Shown here piece after piece: positions 10,144-19,298 of a stretch of 64,000 nt of DNA. The position numbers and the translations under genes are program-made. Under the pieces are notes generated by a model that ran no database searches, was not told where the DNA came from, and saw only the letters and a program-made list of their open reading frames with translations. The first letter of the stretch is position 1, and every line of letters starts with the position of its first letter. The DNA is from CAWUEX02 sp038148375 (GTDB taxonomy: Bacteria; Pseudomonadota; Alphaproteobacteria; Rhodospirillales; Rhodospirillaceae), in assembly GCA_038148375.1 (NCBI GenBank), contig JAYQVH010000004.1:124001-188000 (forward strand), read 5' to 3'.

Positions 10144-10246
10144 CGCAAGCCACCCAAGCGACTACGCATTGGATGAAGTCTACAGCGAAACGGTCCGTGA
10201 AAGGTTAACGCCGTGGGTCTGGGAGAGGAGCGAAAACAGTTTTTGA

Positions 10247-10966
10247 TTAGCGGGCAGATCCGCCATTTTTCGCCTTACGCTCCATTTTAATCTTGTACAT
10301 CGCCTTGTCGGCGCTCGCGAGCAGCTCGTCCAGTTCCGCTTTGGCGGAATACATATGAACGCCGCAACTGGCTTTGATGGGAATCTGGATTTCATTCCAG
10401 GACGCGTACGCGTTGTTTAGTTTTTTGTCGAGTTCCTGCGCACGGCGTACACCATTGCGCTTGTTTGAGCGTGGCAGCAAAACGGCAAATTCATCGCCGC
10501 CGAGACGGCCAACATAGTCGGTATCGCGGATCTGGCTCGAAATGATAGTTGCCGCGGCTTTCAGGACTTCGTCGCCTGCGGCGTGACCGTAGGTGTCGTT
10601 AATCGGCTTAAACTCGTCAAGATCGACAAAAATCATAACGCCACCAACGCCGTGGCGTTTGGCAACGCTCAATTCGTGCGCCAACTAGGATTCGAAGCCG
10701 CGCCGATTGAAAATTTTGGTGAGTTCATCGGTTGTTGCAAGCGCTTCCAATTCGGCGATGCGCTGATCCTGGGCGCGCAGGTGATTGGTAAGCTCGGCGA
10801 CGAGTGTGCCGGCCAGTTCCGTAAACTGTTGTATAGATGGCGCTTCCACCGCCGCAGGCGAGACTTCTTCGGCGATGCGCACGAATTGGGTCAGTTTGGT
10901 GTGCAAGTCGTCTTGAACGGTCTCGTCGTCGACAAGCTCCAAACCGGCTTTTTGAAGTTGCGCCAT
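10247..10966 (-). pseudogene. diguanylate cyclase (GGDEF) interrupted by an in-frame TAG
   Basis: Read through, this is a 239-residue protein: an N-terminal helical region of about 85 residues followed by a complete GGDEF domain. The domain starts with DELTKIFNRRGFES, then hits TAG (codon 94, bases 10685-10687) and continues in the same frame with LAHELSVAKRHGVGG. Downstream, the inhibitory site RDTD lies five residues before an intact GGDEF at about residues 156-160, so an active cyclase making cyclic di-GMP would be expected if TAG were sense. The ATG at 10966 has GGAA upstream. The TTG right after the stop could restart, but that product would lack the first part of the domain. One base change explains the break, so decay is recent, the stop is suppressed, or the base is an error. 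Confidence 0.8.
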
Positions 10967-11301
10967 GCTTTTGAATTCCAATCGAAAAAGAAGGACAGTC
11001 CGTACTGTTGAACGTAATCTGGTCTGCGTGTGTAAAGCCGGCAACAGCGCAAAAAACGAGTGTTCAGACGCGCTCACCCGTGTATCCACGCTAGCAGGGA
11101 ACGGTCCTGGCCAGCGTAACGGTGCACAAGACCCGTTGGAGCGTATTTCTTTGGGAAAACAGTATGTTACAGGAATATGATGGAGCATGTCGCGCGCCCG
11201 CATCTGGATCGCATTCGGACACGCGCGGCCGGATTTCGCGGATTGGGCCGGGATGCGCAGGAATTTGCGGGGCCTCGAACTTGTATGTGGTCAAAACTAT
11301 A
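10967..11301. other. divergent intergenic region, GGDEF gene / eipB
   Basis: About 335 bases separate the diguanylate cyclase start from the chosen eipB start. I see no convincing gene here. The only notable element is a short palindrome, ACAGT-N4-ACTGT at 10995-11008, about 30 bases upstream of the GGDEF start, which could be an operator; its arms are only five bases, so it may be chance. Confidence 0.3.
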
Positions 11302-12099
11302 ATGACGCGAATCACGTTCTTTATTCTCTGTGTAATTCCACTTGAGCTTGATGCGCGACCGGTCATTCAGCCGCATATGGCGACATACGAGGTCAGGTTG
11401 ACGAAGGTAATCGGACCGGAAGCGCCGCGCAGTTTGAGCGGCACATTGGTGTATCTCGTCCGCGACACCTGCGACGGTTTTATCCAGGAATCCTCGATCG
11501 ACCTGATCATTGAGCAGCGCGACGGGCCACCGACCCGGTTCCGGCAAAACTTCAATTCCTTTGAAAGCCACGACCAGATGCGGTCCACCTTTTCTTTGCG
11601 GGTAACGGCCAATGACCGGGAAGTCGACCGGTATGAGGGGGATATTGAACGGATGGCGGACGGCCTCACCATGACTTACCGGCACCAGGATGAAAGCAAT
11701 GGCGAACGGGAGGAGTATAAGGCTCCGCCGGATACGCTGCTGTCATTGGCCTTCACAGCGTTCGTTGCAGAACAGGCGGCGTCTGGAGAGCGGTTTGTCA
11801 GCCGCGTGGTTGCGGACGGGCTGTTGGAAGACGGACCCAACCGCTTATCGACGGTGATCGGTCCACAGCCGGATCAAGCGCCGCAATACCCGGATCCCGA
11901 AGGGCTGTTGCAGGGCCGCCCTTGGCCGGTTTCGCTGGCTTATTATCCGTCGGCAGGTACGTCCGAATTGCCCACCCAGGAAATGCGTATCTCTCTCTAT
12001 GCGGGCGGTATCGTTTCCGAAATCGACCAGGACCTGGGTGACTATGCCGTCCTGACCTCCCTCATCGACTTGCAGTCGGCTCCCGGCTGCGAGGACTAA
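11302..12099 (+). CDS. eipB: EipB family (DUF1849) periplasmic envelope integrity protein
   Basis: This 265-residue protein resembles EipB, a periplasmic beta-spiral protein needed for cell-envelope integrity in Brucella and widely conserved in alphaproteobacteria. A signal peptide (MTRITFFILCVIPLELDA) precedes the family start HMATYEVRL. The two cysteines expected to form the N- to C-terminal disulfide are seen in DTCDGF and in APGCED at the very end. I chose the ATG at 11302 because it gives a normal signal peptide; the longer upstream frame does not. It overlaps the convergent ROK gene by a few bases. Confidence 0.82.
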   Translation: MTRITFFILCVIPLELDARPVIQPHMATYEVRLTKVIGPEAPRSLSGTLVYLVRDTCDGFIQESSIDLIIEQRDGPPTRFRQNFNSFESHDQMRSTFSLRVTANDREVDRYEGDIERMADGLTMTYRHQDESNGEREEYKAPPDTLLSLAFTAFVAEQAASGERFVSRVVADGLLEDGPNRLSTVIGPQPDQAPQYPDPEGLLQGRPWPVSLAYYPSAGTSELPTQEMRISLYAGGIVSEIDQDLGDYAVLTSLIDLQSAPGCED

Positions 12100-13016
12100 G
12101 CTTGGTCCAACGGCCATAGCCAGGCAGCGCCGCGAACGCCGCTTGAGTCACCATGGGTTGGCGGCAACAACTTTGTTTCAACCGTGTCGGAAAACACGTA
12201 GGCGCTCCACAGGCGCGGTACGACGTCATACATCGCCGAGATTTTCGACAGTCCACCGCCCAGGACGATAACGTCCGGGTCGGCGATATTGATGACTGTG
12301 GCGAGGGATCTCGCTAAGCGCACACAGTAGCGCTCAAGCGCGGACGTCGCAGCGGCATCACCTGCATAGGCCCGTCGCACCACTTCCCACGCGTCCGCGC
12401 CCAACGCAGCGTCACGCGCGAAGCCGGGCCCGGAGAGGAACGTCTCGATACATCCATGCAACCCGCAATAACACGGCGGACCGGGTGTTTCCTTAAGGTC
12501 CGGATCGGGCCAGGGCAGGGGGTTATGGCCCCATTCGCCGCCAATCGCATTGGCGCCTGTCACACAGGCTCCGCCGATCACCAGACCTCCGCCCACGCCG
12601 GTGCCGAGAATGACGCCGAACACGCTCTTAAACCCCTTGCCGCTGCCATCCGACGCTTCCGACAAGGCGAAGCAATTCGCATCGTTAGCCAGCCGCACCG
12701 GCCGGCCCAGGGCGCTCTCGAGGTCCGCTTGAAACGGCTTTCCGATGAGGCACGTGGAATTGGCATTTTTCACGAGACCAGAGGCGGGAGAAATCGTCCC
12801 CGGAATTCCAACGCCCACGGAAGCGGGCGTCCCCGCGACAAATTCTGAGAGCTGCGTGTCGGCCTCCGCCACCAACGCAGATATGGCGTCAATTGTGCCG
12901 GCATAGTCTCCGCCGGGCGTTGGAGCTCGATGACGGTGCAGGACGGCGTTGTCGGCATCCAGCGCGACAATTTCGATTTTCGTGCCGCCGAGATCGATGC
13001 CGTAGCGAACGTGCAT
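12096..13016 (-). CDS. ROK family sugar kinase
   Basis: This 306-residue protein belongs to the ROK family (fructokinase, glucokinase, N-acetylglucosamine kinase or N-acetylmannosamine kinase). The N-terminal phosphate motif YGIDLGGTKIEIVALD and the zinc-binding signature CYCGLHGCIE are intact, as is the second glycine-rich segment GVILGTGVGGGLV. The ATG at 13016 has AAAGG seven bases upstream and is preferred to a GTG five codons earlier. Substrate cannot be told from sequence; there is no sugar transporter or ROK repressor nearby. Confidence 0.85.
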   Translation of the reverse strand: MHVRYGIDLGGTKIEIVALDADNAVLHRHRAPTPGGDYAGTIDAISALVAEADTQLSEFVAGTPASVGVGIPGTISPASGLVKNANSTCLIGKPFQADLESALGRPVRLANDANCFALSEASDGSGKGFKSVFGVILGTGVGGGLVIGGACVTGANAIGGEWGHNPLPWPDPDLKETPGPPCYCGLHGCIETFLSGPGFARDAALGADAWEVVRRAYAGDAAATSALERYCVRLARSLATVINIADPDVIVLGGGLSKISAMYDVVPRLWSAYVFSDTVETKLLPPTHGDSSGVRGAAWLWPLDQA

Positions 13017-13139
13017 AAGGATACCTTTCACCTGCCCACGCCGCTGTCATAGTGCCGTGCAATTGCCAATGGTTCCAGCGCCCCGCGGCGGGTATCATCT
13101 GCGGACACCGCAGCTTACGACCAAAAGGATTCTCAGCCG

Positions 13140-14000
13140 ATGCGTCCCACCGTCACAGGATTTTTCGACGAGCATACGTTCACTGTGACCTACCTGGTGG
13201 CTCACCCGGACACCGCGCATGCCATCGTGATTGACCCCGTTCTCGATTTCGACGCCAATTCCGGCCACACCTCGACAGACAGCGCGGACCGGTTATTGGC
13301 CGAGATCGAAGCGCGGCAATTGACCGTCGATTGGATTTTCGAGACACATGCCCACGCAGACCATATTTCGGCCGCGCCGTACTTGAAGAAGCGCCTCGGC
13401 GCGCGAGTGGTCATCGGTGTGCATATCACCAAGGTCCAGGCGACCTTCGCCAAGATTTTCAATCTGGGTGACGACTTCGCACAGGACGGATCGCAATTCG
13501 ATGCCCTAATCGCCGACGGAGACGTGTTCGATGCAGGCGGCATGCCAGTTCAGGCGATTCATACACCCGGGCATACACCGGCCTGCATGACTTATGTCAT
13601 CGGCGATGCCGCTTTCGTCGGCGATACCCTGTTCATGCCCGACTACGGCACAGCTCGCTGCGATTTCCCCGGCGGCGATGCAGCAACCCTCTATCGTTCA
13701 ATCCGTAAAGTTCTCGAGCTGCCTCCGGAGACCCGGATTTTCGTGTGTCATGATTATGGCCCGGACGGGCGCGCGTTCGCATGGGAAACTACGGTCGCGG
13801 TCCAGCGCCGCGAGAACAATCATATCAAAGACGGCGTATCGGAAGACGAATTCGTCAAAATGCGAACGGAGAGGGATGCAACTCTGTCGATGCCAGTCCT
13901 TATAATTCCGTCCGTTCAAGTGAATATCCGGGCTGGCCATATGCCGCCGCCTGAGGACAACGGCGTTTCCTATTTGAAAGTGCCAGTAGACGTTCTCTAA
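13140..14000 (+). CDS. persulfide dioxygenase-type metallo-beta-lactamase fold protein
   Basis: This 286-residue protein has the metallo-beta-lactamase fold, with the metal motif HAHADH at residues 70-75 and later ligands in HTPGHT and GDTLFMPDYG. It resembles ETHE1/Blh-type persulfide dioxygenases, which oxidise glutathione persulfide to sulfite with a mononuclear iron, and the Agrobacterium/Xylella Blh protein of the bigR operon. Functional support comes from the gene that faces it, an ArsR-family regulator with the persulfide-sensing cysteine pair; the stops of the two overlap by four bases. There is no rhodanese domain and no sulfide:quinone oxidoreductase nearby. Confidence 0.83.
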   Translation: MRPTVTGFFDEHTFTVTYLVAHPDTAHAIVIDPVLDFDANSGHTSTDSADRLLAEIEARQLTVDWIFETHAHADHISAAPYLKKRLGARVVIGVHITKVQATFAKIFNLGDDFAQDGSQFDALIADGDVFDAGGMPVQAIHTPGHTPACMTYVIGDAAFVGDTLFMPDYGTARCDFPGGDAATLYRSIRKVLELPPETRIFVCHDYGPDGRAFAWETTVAVQRRENNHIKDGVSEDEFVKMRTERDATLSMPVLIIPSVQVNIRAGHMPPPEDNGVSYLKVPVDVL

Positions 14001-14311
14001 CGGCTTTTGCCGCCACCGCACATGACGGTGCTGAGAGCCTGCAGCAAGCTCACAACACGGCCACTCTCAACAGAGTAATAGATCGTTTGCGCATCGCGCC
14101 GGGTGATAACCAAGTTATCGCGGCGCAAGCGGGCAAGATGCTGAGACAGCGCGGACTGGCCGATCCCAACCACGGTTTCGAGCTCCCGAACGCTATGTTC
14201 CCGCTGCGTCAGACGGCACAAAATCAAGAGCCGGTGTGGGTTGGCCAACGCGCGCAGGACCACGCACGTGTCTTCCGCATCCTGCTCTAATGGTGTGAGG
14301 TCTTCCGCCAC
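13997..14311 (-). CDS. ArsR family persulfide-responsive repressor (SqrR/BigR-like)
   Basis: This 104-residue winged-helix protein lacks the CXC metal site of ArsR/SmtB sensors but has Cys32 (LLILCRL) and Cys98 (TVMCGGG). The 66-residue spacing equals that of the cysteine pairs of SqrR (41/107) and BigR (42/108), which form a tetrasulfide bridge and leave DNA when sulfane sulfur accumulates. An extra Cys16 is present. The recognition helix region reads IGQSALSQHLARL. The GTG start has AAGGA eight bases upstream. The convergent persulfide dioxygenase gene is the expected target; no clear palindromic operator is visible upstream of that gene. Confidence 0.85.
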   Translation of the reverse strand: MAEDLTPLEQDAEDTCVVLRALANPHRLLILCRLTQREHSVRELETVVGIGQSALSQHLARLRRDNLVITRRDAQTIYYSVESGRVVSLLQALSTVMCGGGKSR

Positions 14312-14443
14312 CGTGTGTCCTTGCTGTGCTCAATCTAAGTCTAGCCGCCCTGAGTCGTCCGTGGCTACATACGTTTCGGGTTCACGGCCGTAGGGAAGAG
14401 CCGTTAAACTCAGCGCGGTATCCCGGGCATCGATAGGGTGTGT

Positions 14444-15376
14444 ATGTCGGTTTTGCTGGTTACAGACGACGCGTTTCTCGGTCACGACACCGGACCGGGT
14501 CATCCCGAGCGCATCGAACGGATTCGCAGTGTTGTGGCGGCGCTCGACGATGACGCCTTTTCCTCACTGCTGCGCAGAAGCGCGATCGATGCCGATCTCG
14601 CGCAGATGGCAGCGCCGCATTCTGAGGATTATGTCGAAGCGGTGCTCGACGCGGAACCGGAAAGCGGATATCGGCATATCGATCCGGATACCGTGATGTC
14701 TCCCGGAACCGGCGACGCCATTCGGCGCGGAGCCGGCGCACTTGTTCTCGCCGTCGATGCAGTGGCCGAAGGCGAGGCATCCTCCGCCTTCTGTGCCGTC
14801 AGGCCGCCAGGACACCACGCCGAGCGCCGCAGGCCGATGGGCTTCTGTTTCGTCAACAACGTCGCAGTTGCGGCATTTCATGCTCGGGCGGCGCATGGCT
14901 ATGAGCGCATCGCCGTAATCGATTTCGATGTCCACCATGGCAACGGCACGCAAGACATCTTCTGGGACGATCCCGGTCTGTTCTTCGCGTCGACGCACCA
15001 ATATCCCCACTATCCGGGTACCGGCGCAGCCGACGAGCGTGGCGCGCACAACAATATTGTCAACGTACCGCTCCCTCCGGGCACGGATGGTGGCGGATTC
15101 CGCAAAGCGTTCGAGCGCGAGGTGCTTTCGGCCGTGGACACGTTTGCGCCGGATTTTGTTCTCATTTCCGCCGGGTTCGACGCCCACAAGGACGATCCAT
15201 TATCGCAGATGGGATTGGAGGAAGATGATTTCGCCTGGGCAACGCGGCAAATCGTCACCCTGGCCCAGCGGCACGCCGACGGCCGGGTGGTGTCCACTCT
15301 GGAAGGCGGTTATAACCTGACGGCACTGGGCCGCAGCGTGGCGGCGCATGTCACTGCCCTGATGCAGGCGACCTAA
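14444..15376 (+). CDS. histone deacetylase superfamily amidohydrolase
   Basis: This 310-residue zinc amidohydrolase has the class II histone deacetylase-like fold. The catalytic His-His pair is in RPPGHHAERR; zinc ligands are in VIDFDVHHGNGTQ and in ISAGFDAHKDDP; the glycine motif LEGGYNL is near the end. Bacterial members remove acetyl groups from polyamines, acetoin-linked targets or other acetylated small molecules or proteins; the substrate here is unknown. The ATG at 14444 follows AGGG at good spacing. It lies 23 bases upstream of xseB and may be the first gene of the isoprenoid operon. Confidence 0.87.
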   Translation: MSVLLVTDDAFLGHDTGPGHPERIERIRSVVAALDDDAFSSLLRRSAIDADLAQMAAPHSEDYVEAVLDAEPESGYRHIDPDTVMSPGTGDAIRRGAGALVLAVDAVAEGEASSAFCAVRPPGHHAERRRPMGFCFVNNVAVAAFHARAAHGYERIAVIDFDVHHGNGTQDIFWDDPGLFFASTHQYPHYPGTGAADERGAHNNIVNVPLPPGTDGGGFRKAFEREVLSAVDTFAPDFVLISAGFDAHKDDPLSQMGLEEDDFAWATRQIVTLAQRHADGRVVSTLEGGYNLTALGRSVAAHVTALMQAT

Positions 15377-15399
15377 ATCGACCCAAGAAAGACCGGACG

Positions 15400-15648
15400 A
15401 TGGCAGAGCAAAAAATTCCCAAAGACATAGCTGACATGAGTTTCGAGGACGCGTTGAGCGAGCTCGAAGGGATTGTGCGCGACCTCGAAGCCGGGCAGGT
15501 CAAACTCGACGAGGCCGTCAAACACTATGAGCGAGGCGCCCTGCTTAAGCGCCACTGTGAGGCCAAGCTGGCCGACGCGCGCATGAAGGTGGAGAAGATC
15601 ACCGGTCTCGGCGATGCCATGAAACTGGAAGATGTCGATCCCGAATGA
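15400..15648 (+). CDS. xseB: exodeoxyribonuclease VII small subunit
   Basis: This 82-residue helical protein matches XseB, with the family signature SFEDALSELEGIVRDLE and the second helix DEAVKHYERGALL. It assembles with XseA (not in this window) into exonuclease VII, a single-strand DNA exonuclease. The stop overlaps the ispA start as ATGA, showing translational coupling. The xseB-ispA-dxs order is widely conserved. Confidence 0.93.
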   Translation: MAEQKIPKDIADMSFEDALSELEGIVRDLEAGQVKLDEAVKHYERGALLKRHCEAKLADARMKVEKITGLGDAMKLEDVDPE

Positions 15649-16568
15649 GTTTGTCTCCGGCGCATATGGGTGAGGACAGCTCATTGCCATTTGAGACGCG
15701 CCTCAAATCCATTGCAGAAGACCTGAATCCAATTCTTGATGCAGTCCTTCCACTGCCGGAGGGACGCGAACGCCGGGTCATGGAAGCAATGCGGTATACG
15801 GCTCTCGACGGCGGCAAACGTTTGCGGCCGTTTTTGACCGTCAGCTCTGCGGATTTGTTCGGCGTTCCCCGTGATCGAAGCCTCCGCGCTGGTGCCGCCG
15901 TTGAACTCGTCCACTGCTATTCCCTGGTGCACGATGACCTCCCGGCGATGGATGACGACGATCTACGCCGTGGCCGTCCGACATGCCACAAAGCCTATGA
16001 TGAAGCGACCGCGATACTCGCCGGCGATGGTCTGCTTACCCAAGCTTTTGCTGTCCTCGCCGCACCGGAAACGCATCCGGATGGTGCTGTGCGCGTCAAT
16101 CTCGTTGCCGCTTTAGCTCAGGCGGCAGGGGCGTGCGGGATGGTCGGCGGCCAAATGATCGATCTCATCGCCGAGACAACGTCTTTAACGCCGGATGAGG
16201 TCGAGCACCTCCAGCACCTCAAGACCGGACACTTGCTCGCCGTTGCCTGTGAACTCGGCGCCATTGTCGGTGAGGCCGATCATGGCGCGCGAAAGGCCCT
16301 GAGCGCGTTTGGGCTATGTCTGGGCGCTGCCTTTCAAATTGCCGATGATCTCATGGATCTGGAGGCCTCTGCCGAGGACATCGGTAAGGCGACGGGTAAG
16401 GACATCGGTGCGGGCAAGGCGACTTTTGTTTCCCTGCACGGGGCCGATCGTGCTAGGACTCAGGCGAAATCGCTTGTGGATCAAGCAGTTGCGGCGCTAG
16501 ACGGTTTCGGTCCGAATGGCGATCCTCTCCGCGACGCGGCAGCGTTTGCGATTGAACGCCGCCATTAG
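15645..16568 (+). CDS. ispA: farnesyl diphosphate synthase (polyprenyl synthetase)
   Basis: This 307-residue trans-prenyltransferase condenses isopentenyl diphosphate with allylic diphosphates. The first aspartate-rich motif is in VHDDLPAMDDDDLRRGRPT and the second is QIADDLMDLE; GGKRLRPFL is the substrate-binding segment. The length fits the short-chain farnesyl type made by xseB-linked genes. It overlaps xseB by four bases and is followed by dxs after 20 bases, so first-step and chain-elongation enzymes of isoprenoid synthesis are co-expressed. Confidence 0.93.
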   Translation: MSLSPAHMGEDSSLPFETRLKSIAEDLNPILDAVLPLPEGRERRVMEAMRYTALDGGKRLRPFLTVSSADLFGVPRDRSLRAGAAVELVHCYSLVHDDLPAMDDDDLRRGRPTCHKAYDEATAILAGDGLLTQAFAVLAAPETHPDGAVRVNLVAALAQAAGACGMVGGQMIDLIAETTSLTPDEVEHLQHLKTGHLLAVACELGAIVGEADHGARKALSAFGLCLGAAFQIADDLMDLEASAEDIGKATGKDIGAGKATFVSLHGADRARTQAKSLVDQAVAALDGFGPNGDPLRDAAAFAIERRH

Positions 16569-16588
16569 AACGGTCAGGGAACATAAAG

Positions 16589-18532
16589 GTGGGTACGCAG
16601 GCCGATACATCCAACTGTGCAGCAGCGACGCCGCTGCTCGACAAAATCAACAGCCCGCACGATCTTCGCACGCTGTCTGAAAGCGACCTTAAACAGGTTT
16701 CGGACGAGTTGCGTGCGGACCTGATCGATACTGTATCGCGCACCGGAGGACACCTCGGTGCCGGGCTGGGTGTGGTCGAACTTACGGTCGCGCTGCACTA
16801 TGTGTTCAATACGCCTCAAGACCGCATCATTTGGGATGTCGGCCATCAGTGTTACCCGCATAAAATTCTGACTGGACGGCGCGGCAGGATGAAGACCATC
16901 CGCCAGCAAGACGGACTGTCCGGCTTCACTTCGCGCACCGAGAGCGAATACGACCCGTTTGGCGCCGGCCACAGTTCGACGTCGATCTCCGCCGGGCTGG
17001 GCATGGTCGTCGCCAAGGATTTATCCGGAGGTGATAACCAAGTCATCGCCGTGATCGGTGACGGTGCGATGAGCGCCGGCATGGCTTATGAGGCGATGAA
17101 CAACGCTGGCAGCATGAACAAACGCCTGATCGTTATTCTCAACGACAACGACATGTCGATCGCCCCGGCTGTGGGCGCCATGAGCGCTTACCTATCGCGT
17201 CTGCTGTCGTCAAATTCCTATCTTACAATCCGCGAGGCGATGAAGCAGATCGCGTCGCATTTTCCGCGTCCACTTGAAGAGGCGGCGCGTAAGGCGGAGG
17301 AGTACACCCGCGGCATGGTGTCCGGCGGCACCCTGTTTGAGGAACTCGGCTTCTATTACGTCGGCCCCATAGATGGGCACAAGGTGGAACACCTGGTTCC
17401 GGTGCTGCGCAATATCCGTGATTCCAAAGCCAGCGGACCGTTCCTGATTCATGCAGTGACGCAGAAGGGCAAGGGGTATGCTCCGGCGGAACAGTCTGCC
17501 GATAAGTACCACGGCGTCGCAAAATTCGATGTTGTATCCGGTGCGCAGTCCAAGTCCAAGCCGAACGCGCCGAGCTATACGTCGGTCTTTGCCAAGGGTC
17601 TGATCGCCGAAGCGGAGCAGGACGACAGGATCGTCGCCATTACCGCGGCGATGCCGGGTGGTACAGGTCTCGATCAATTTGGCGCTCAGTTTCCCGATCG
17701 CACGTTCGACGTCGGGATTGCCGAACAACATGCCGTGACCTTTGCGGCCGGTCTGGCGACAGAGGGCTACAAGCCGTTCGTAGCGATTTATTCGACCTTC
17801 CTGCAACGTGCCTACGACCAGGTTATCCATGACGTTGCCGTGCAGAATCTGCCAGTACGCTTTGCCTTGGATCGCGCGGGCTATGTCGGTGCGGATGGCT
17901 GTACGCATCAGGGCTCGTTCGATATCGCCTATCTAACCTGCCTACCGAACTTTGTCGTCATGGCGGCGGCGGACGAAGCCGAGTTGATGCATATGGTTGC
18001 GACGGCTGCCGCCTACTCTGCCGGCCCGATTGCGCTGCGTTATCCGCGCGGCGAAGGCGAGGGGGTGGCTTTGCCGGAGAAAGGTGAAGTCCTTGAGATC
18101 GGTAAGGGCCGAATCGTACGTGAAGGGTCATCTGTCGCGCTGCTCAGTTATGGCACACGGTTGGGCGATTGCCTTGCGGCGGCTGAAGAACTCGCCGGAC
18201 ACGGACTCTTGACCACGGTCGCCGACTCCCGTTTTGCCAAGCCGCTCGACATCGATCTCGTCACGAAGCTGGTGCAGACGCACGATATCCTCCTGACAGT
18301 GGAAGAGGGTGCGCGCGGCGGCTTTGGCGCTCACGTCCTCCAAGCTCTCGCAAATGAAGGGCTGCTCGACAATGGCATCGTCGTACGCACGCTCACGATG
18401 CCTGATCTGTTTATGGATCACGCGAAGCCGGAAGATCAGGTTGCGGATGCGGGTCTGAACGCGGACAGCATCGTTCGCAAAGTACTTGAGAGCTTGCCGC
18501 AGGACACCGCCGAGCGCCCGGCCCGCGCGTAG
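16589..18532 (+). CDS. dxs: 1-deoxy-D-xylulose-5-phosphate synthase
   Basis: This 647-residue thiamine-diphosphate enzyme joins pyruvate and glyceraldehyde 3-phosphate, the entry step of the MEP isoprenoid pathway. The N-terminal domain has WDVGHQCYPHK and the thiamine motif GDGAMSAGMAYEAMNNAG; the pyrimidine domain has the catalytic Glu in VGIAEQHAVTFAAG; the C-terminal transketolase domain is complete. The GTG start has AGGGA eight bases upstream. It is the third gene of the xseB-ispA-dxs-tlyA run. Confidence 0.96.
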   Translation: MGTQADTSNCAAATPLLDKINSPHDLRTLSESDLKQVSDELRADLIDTVSRTGGHLGAGLGVVELTVALHYVFNTPQDRIIWDVGHQCYPHKILTGRRGRMKTIRQQDGLSGFTSRTESEYDPFGAGHSSTSISAGLGMVVAKDLSGGDNQVIAVIGDGAMSAGMAYEAMNNAGSMNKRLIVILNDNDMSIAPAVGAMSAYLSRLLSSNSYLTIREAMKQIASHFPRPLEEAARKAEEYTRGMVSGGTLFEELGFYYVGPIDGHKVEHLVPVLRNIRDSKASGPFLIHAVTQKGKGYAPAEQSADKYHGVAKFDVVSGAQSKSKPNAPSYTSVFAKGLIAEAEQDDRIVAITAAMPGGTGLDQFGAQFPDRTFDVGIAEQHAVTFAAGLATEGYKPFVAIYSTFLQRAYDQVIHDVAVQNLPVRFALDRAGYVGADGCTHQGSFDIAYLTCLPNFVVMAAADEAELMHMVATAAAYSAGPIALRYPRGEGEGVALPEKGEVLEIGKGRIVREGSSVALLSYGTRLGDCLAAAEELAGHGLLTTVADSRFAKPLDIDLVTKLVQTHDILLTVEEGARGGFGAHVLQALANEGLLDNGIVVRTLTMPDLFMDHAKPEDQVADAGLNADSIVRKVLESLPQDTAERPARA

Positions 18533-18548
18533 AACGCGGTAACGCGCC

Positions 18549-19298
18549 GTGGCCTCAAAAAAAATCCGGCTAGATCAGTGGCTGGTTGATGCCGGCCATG
18601 CGGACAGCCGGACCAAAGCCCAAGCCCTCATCATGGCCGGCCTCGTCTATGAGGGCGAACAGCGTCTCGAAAAAGCCGGACACATGGTCGCGGCCGACGC
18701 GGACCTAACTGTACGCGGCAAACCCCATCCGTGGGTCTCTCGTGGGGGTCTTAAGCTGGAACACGGACTGTCCCACTTCGCGCTTGATCCATCCGGCTTT
18801 ACGGCCATCGATGTCGGCGCGTCCACAGGCGGTTTCACGGACGTCTTGCTGTGCAACGGCGCTGCGCGCGTGTACGCCGTCGATGTGGGGTACGGTCAGC
18901 TCGATGATAAACTCCGAAATGACAACCGTGTCGTCGTTCTCGAACGCACCAATGCAAGGCATTTGACACCGGAGCATATTTCCGAGCCAGTTGATCTGGT
19001 CGTGTGTGACGCCAGCTTTATCGGGTTGCGCACCGTGCTGCCGGCGGCACTGGCATTGACCAAGCCCGGCGCCCATCTCATCGCTCTGATCAAACCTCAG
19101 TTCGAAGTCGGCAAGGACCGGGTCGGTAAAAAAGGGGTGGTGCGCGATCCAGAGCTGCACGCGGAGGTGTGCAAGACCATCGGCAATTGGCTGGACGGGC
19201 AGGACGGCTGGTCCGTCGAAGGGATCACCGAGAGCCCTATCAAAGGGCCCGAAGGTAATATCGAATTCTTGATCTACGCGCGGCGAACGGATGGCTAA
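18549..19298 (+). CDS. tlyA: TlyA family rRNA 2'-O-methyltransferase
   Basis: This 249-residue protein has an N-terminal S4 RNA-binding domain (IRLDQWLVDAGHADSRTKAQ) and an FtsJ-like Rossmann methyltransferase domain with the S-adenosylmethionine loop DVGASTGGFTD. TlyA proteins methylate 2'-OH groups of 16S and/or 23S rRNA and are often misnamed hemolysins. The start is a GTG 17 bases after dxs. The stop overlaps the convergent sppA stop by four bases, ending the operon. Confidence 0.92.
   Translation: MASKKIRLDQWLVDAGHADSRTKAQALIMAGLVYEGEQRLEKAGHMVAADADLTVRGKPHPWVSRGGLKLEHGLSHFALDPSGFTAIDVGASTGGFTDVLLCNGAARVYAVDVGYGQLDDKLRNDNRVVVLERTNARHLTPEHISEPVDLVVCDASFIGLRTVLPAALALTKPGAHLIALIKPQFEVGKDRVGKKGVVRDPELHAEVCKTIGNWLDGQDGWSVEGITESPIKGPEGNIEFLIYARRTDG

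Noticed and set aside
10995..11008. ACAGT-N4-ACTGT as a LexA-type or other named operator
   Set aside because: The arms are only five bases and do not match the alphaproteobacterial LexA pattern; kept only as a note in the intergenic entry.
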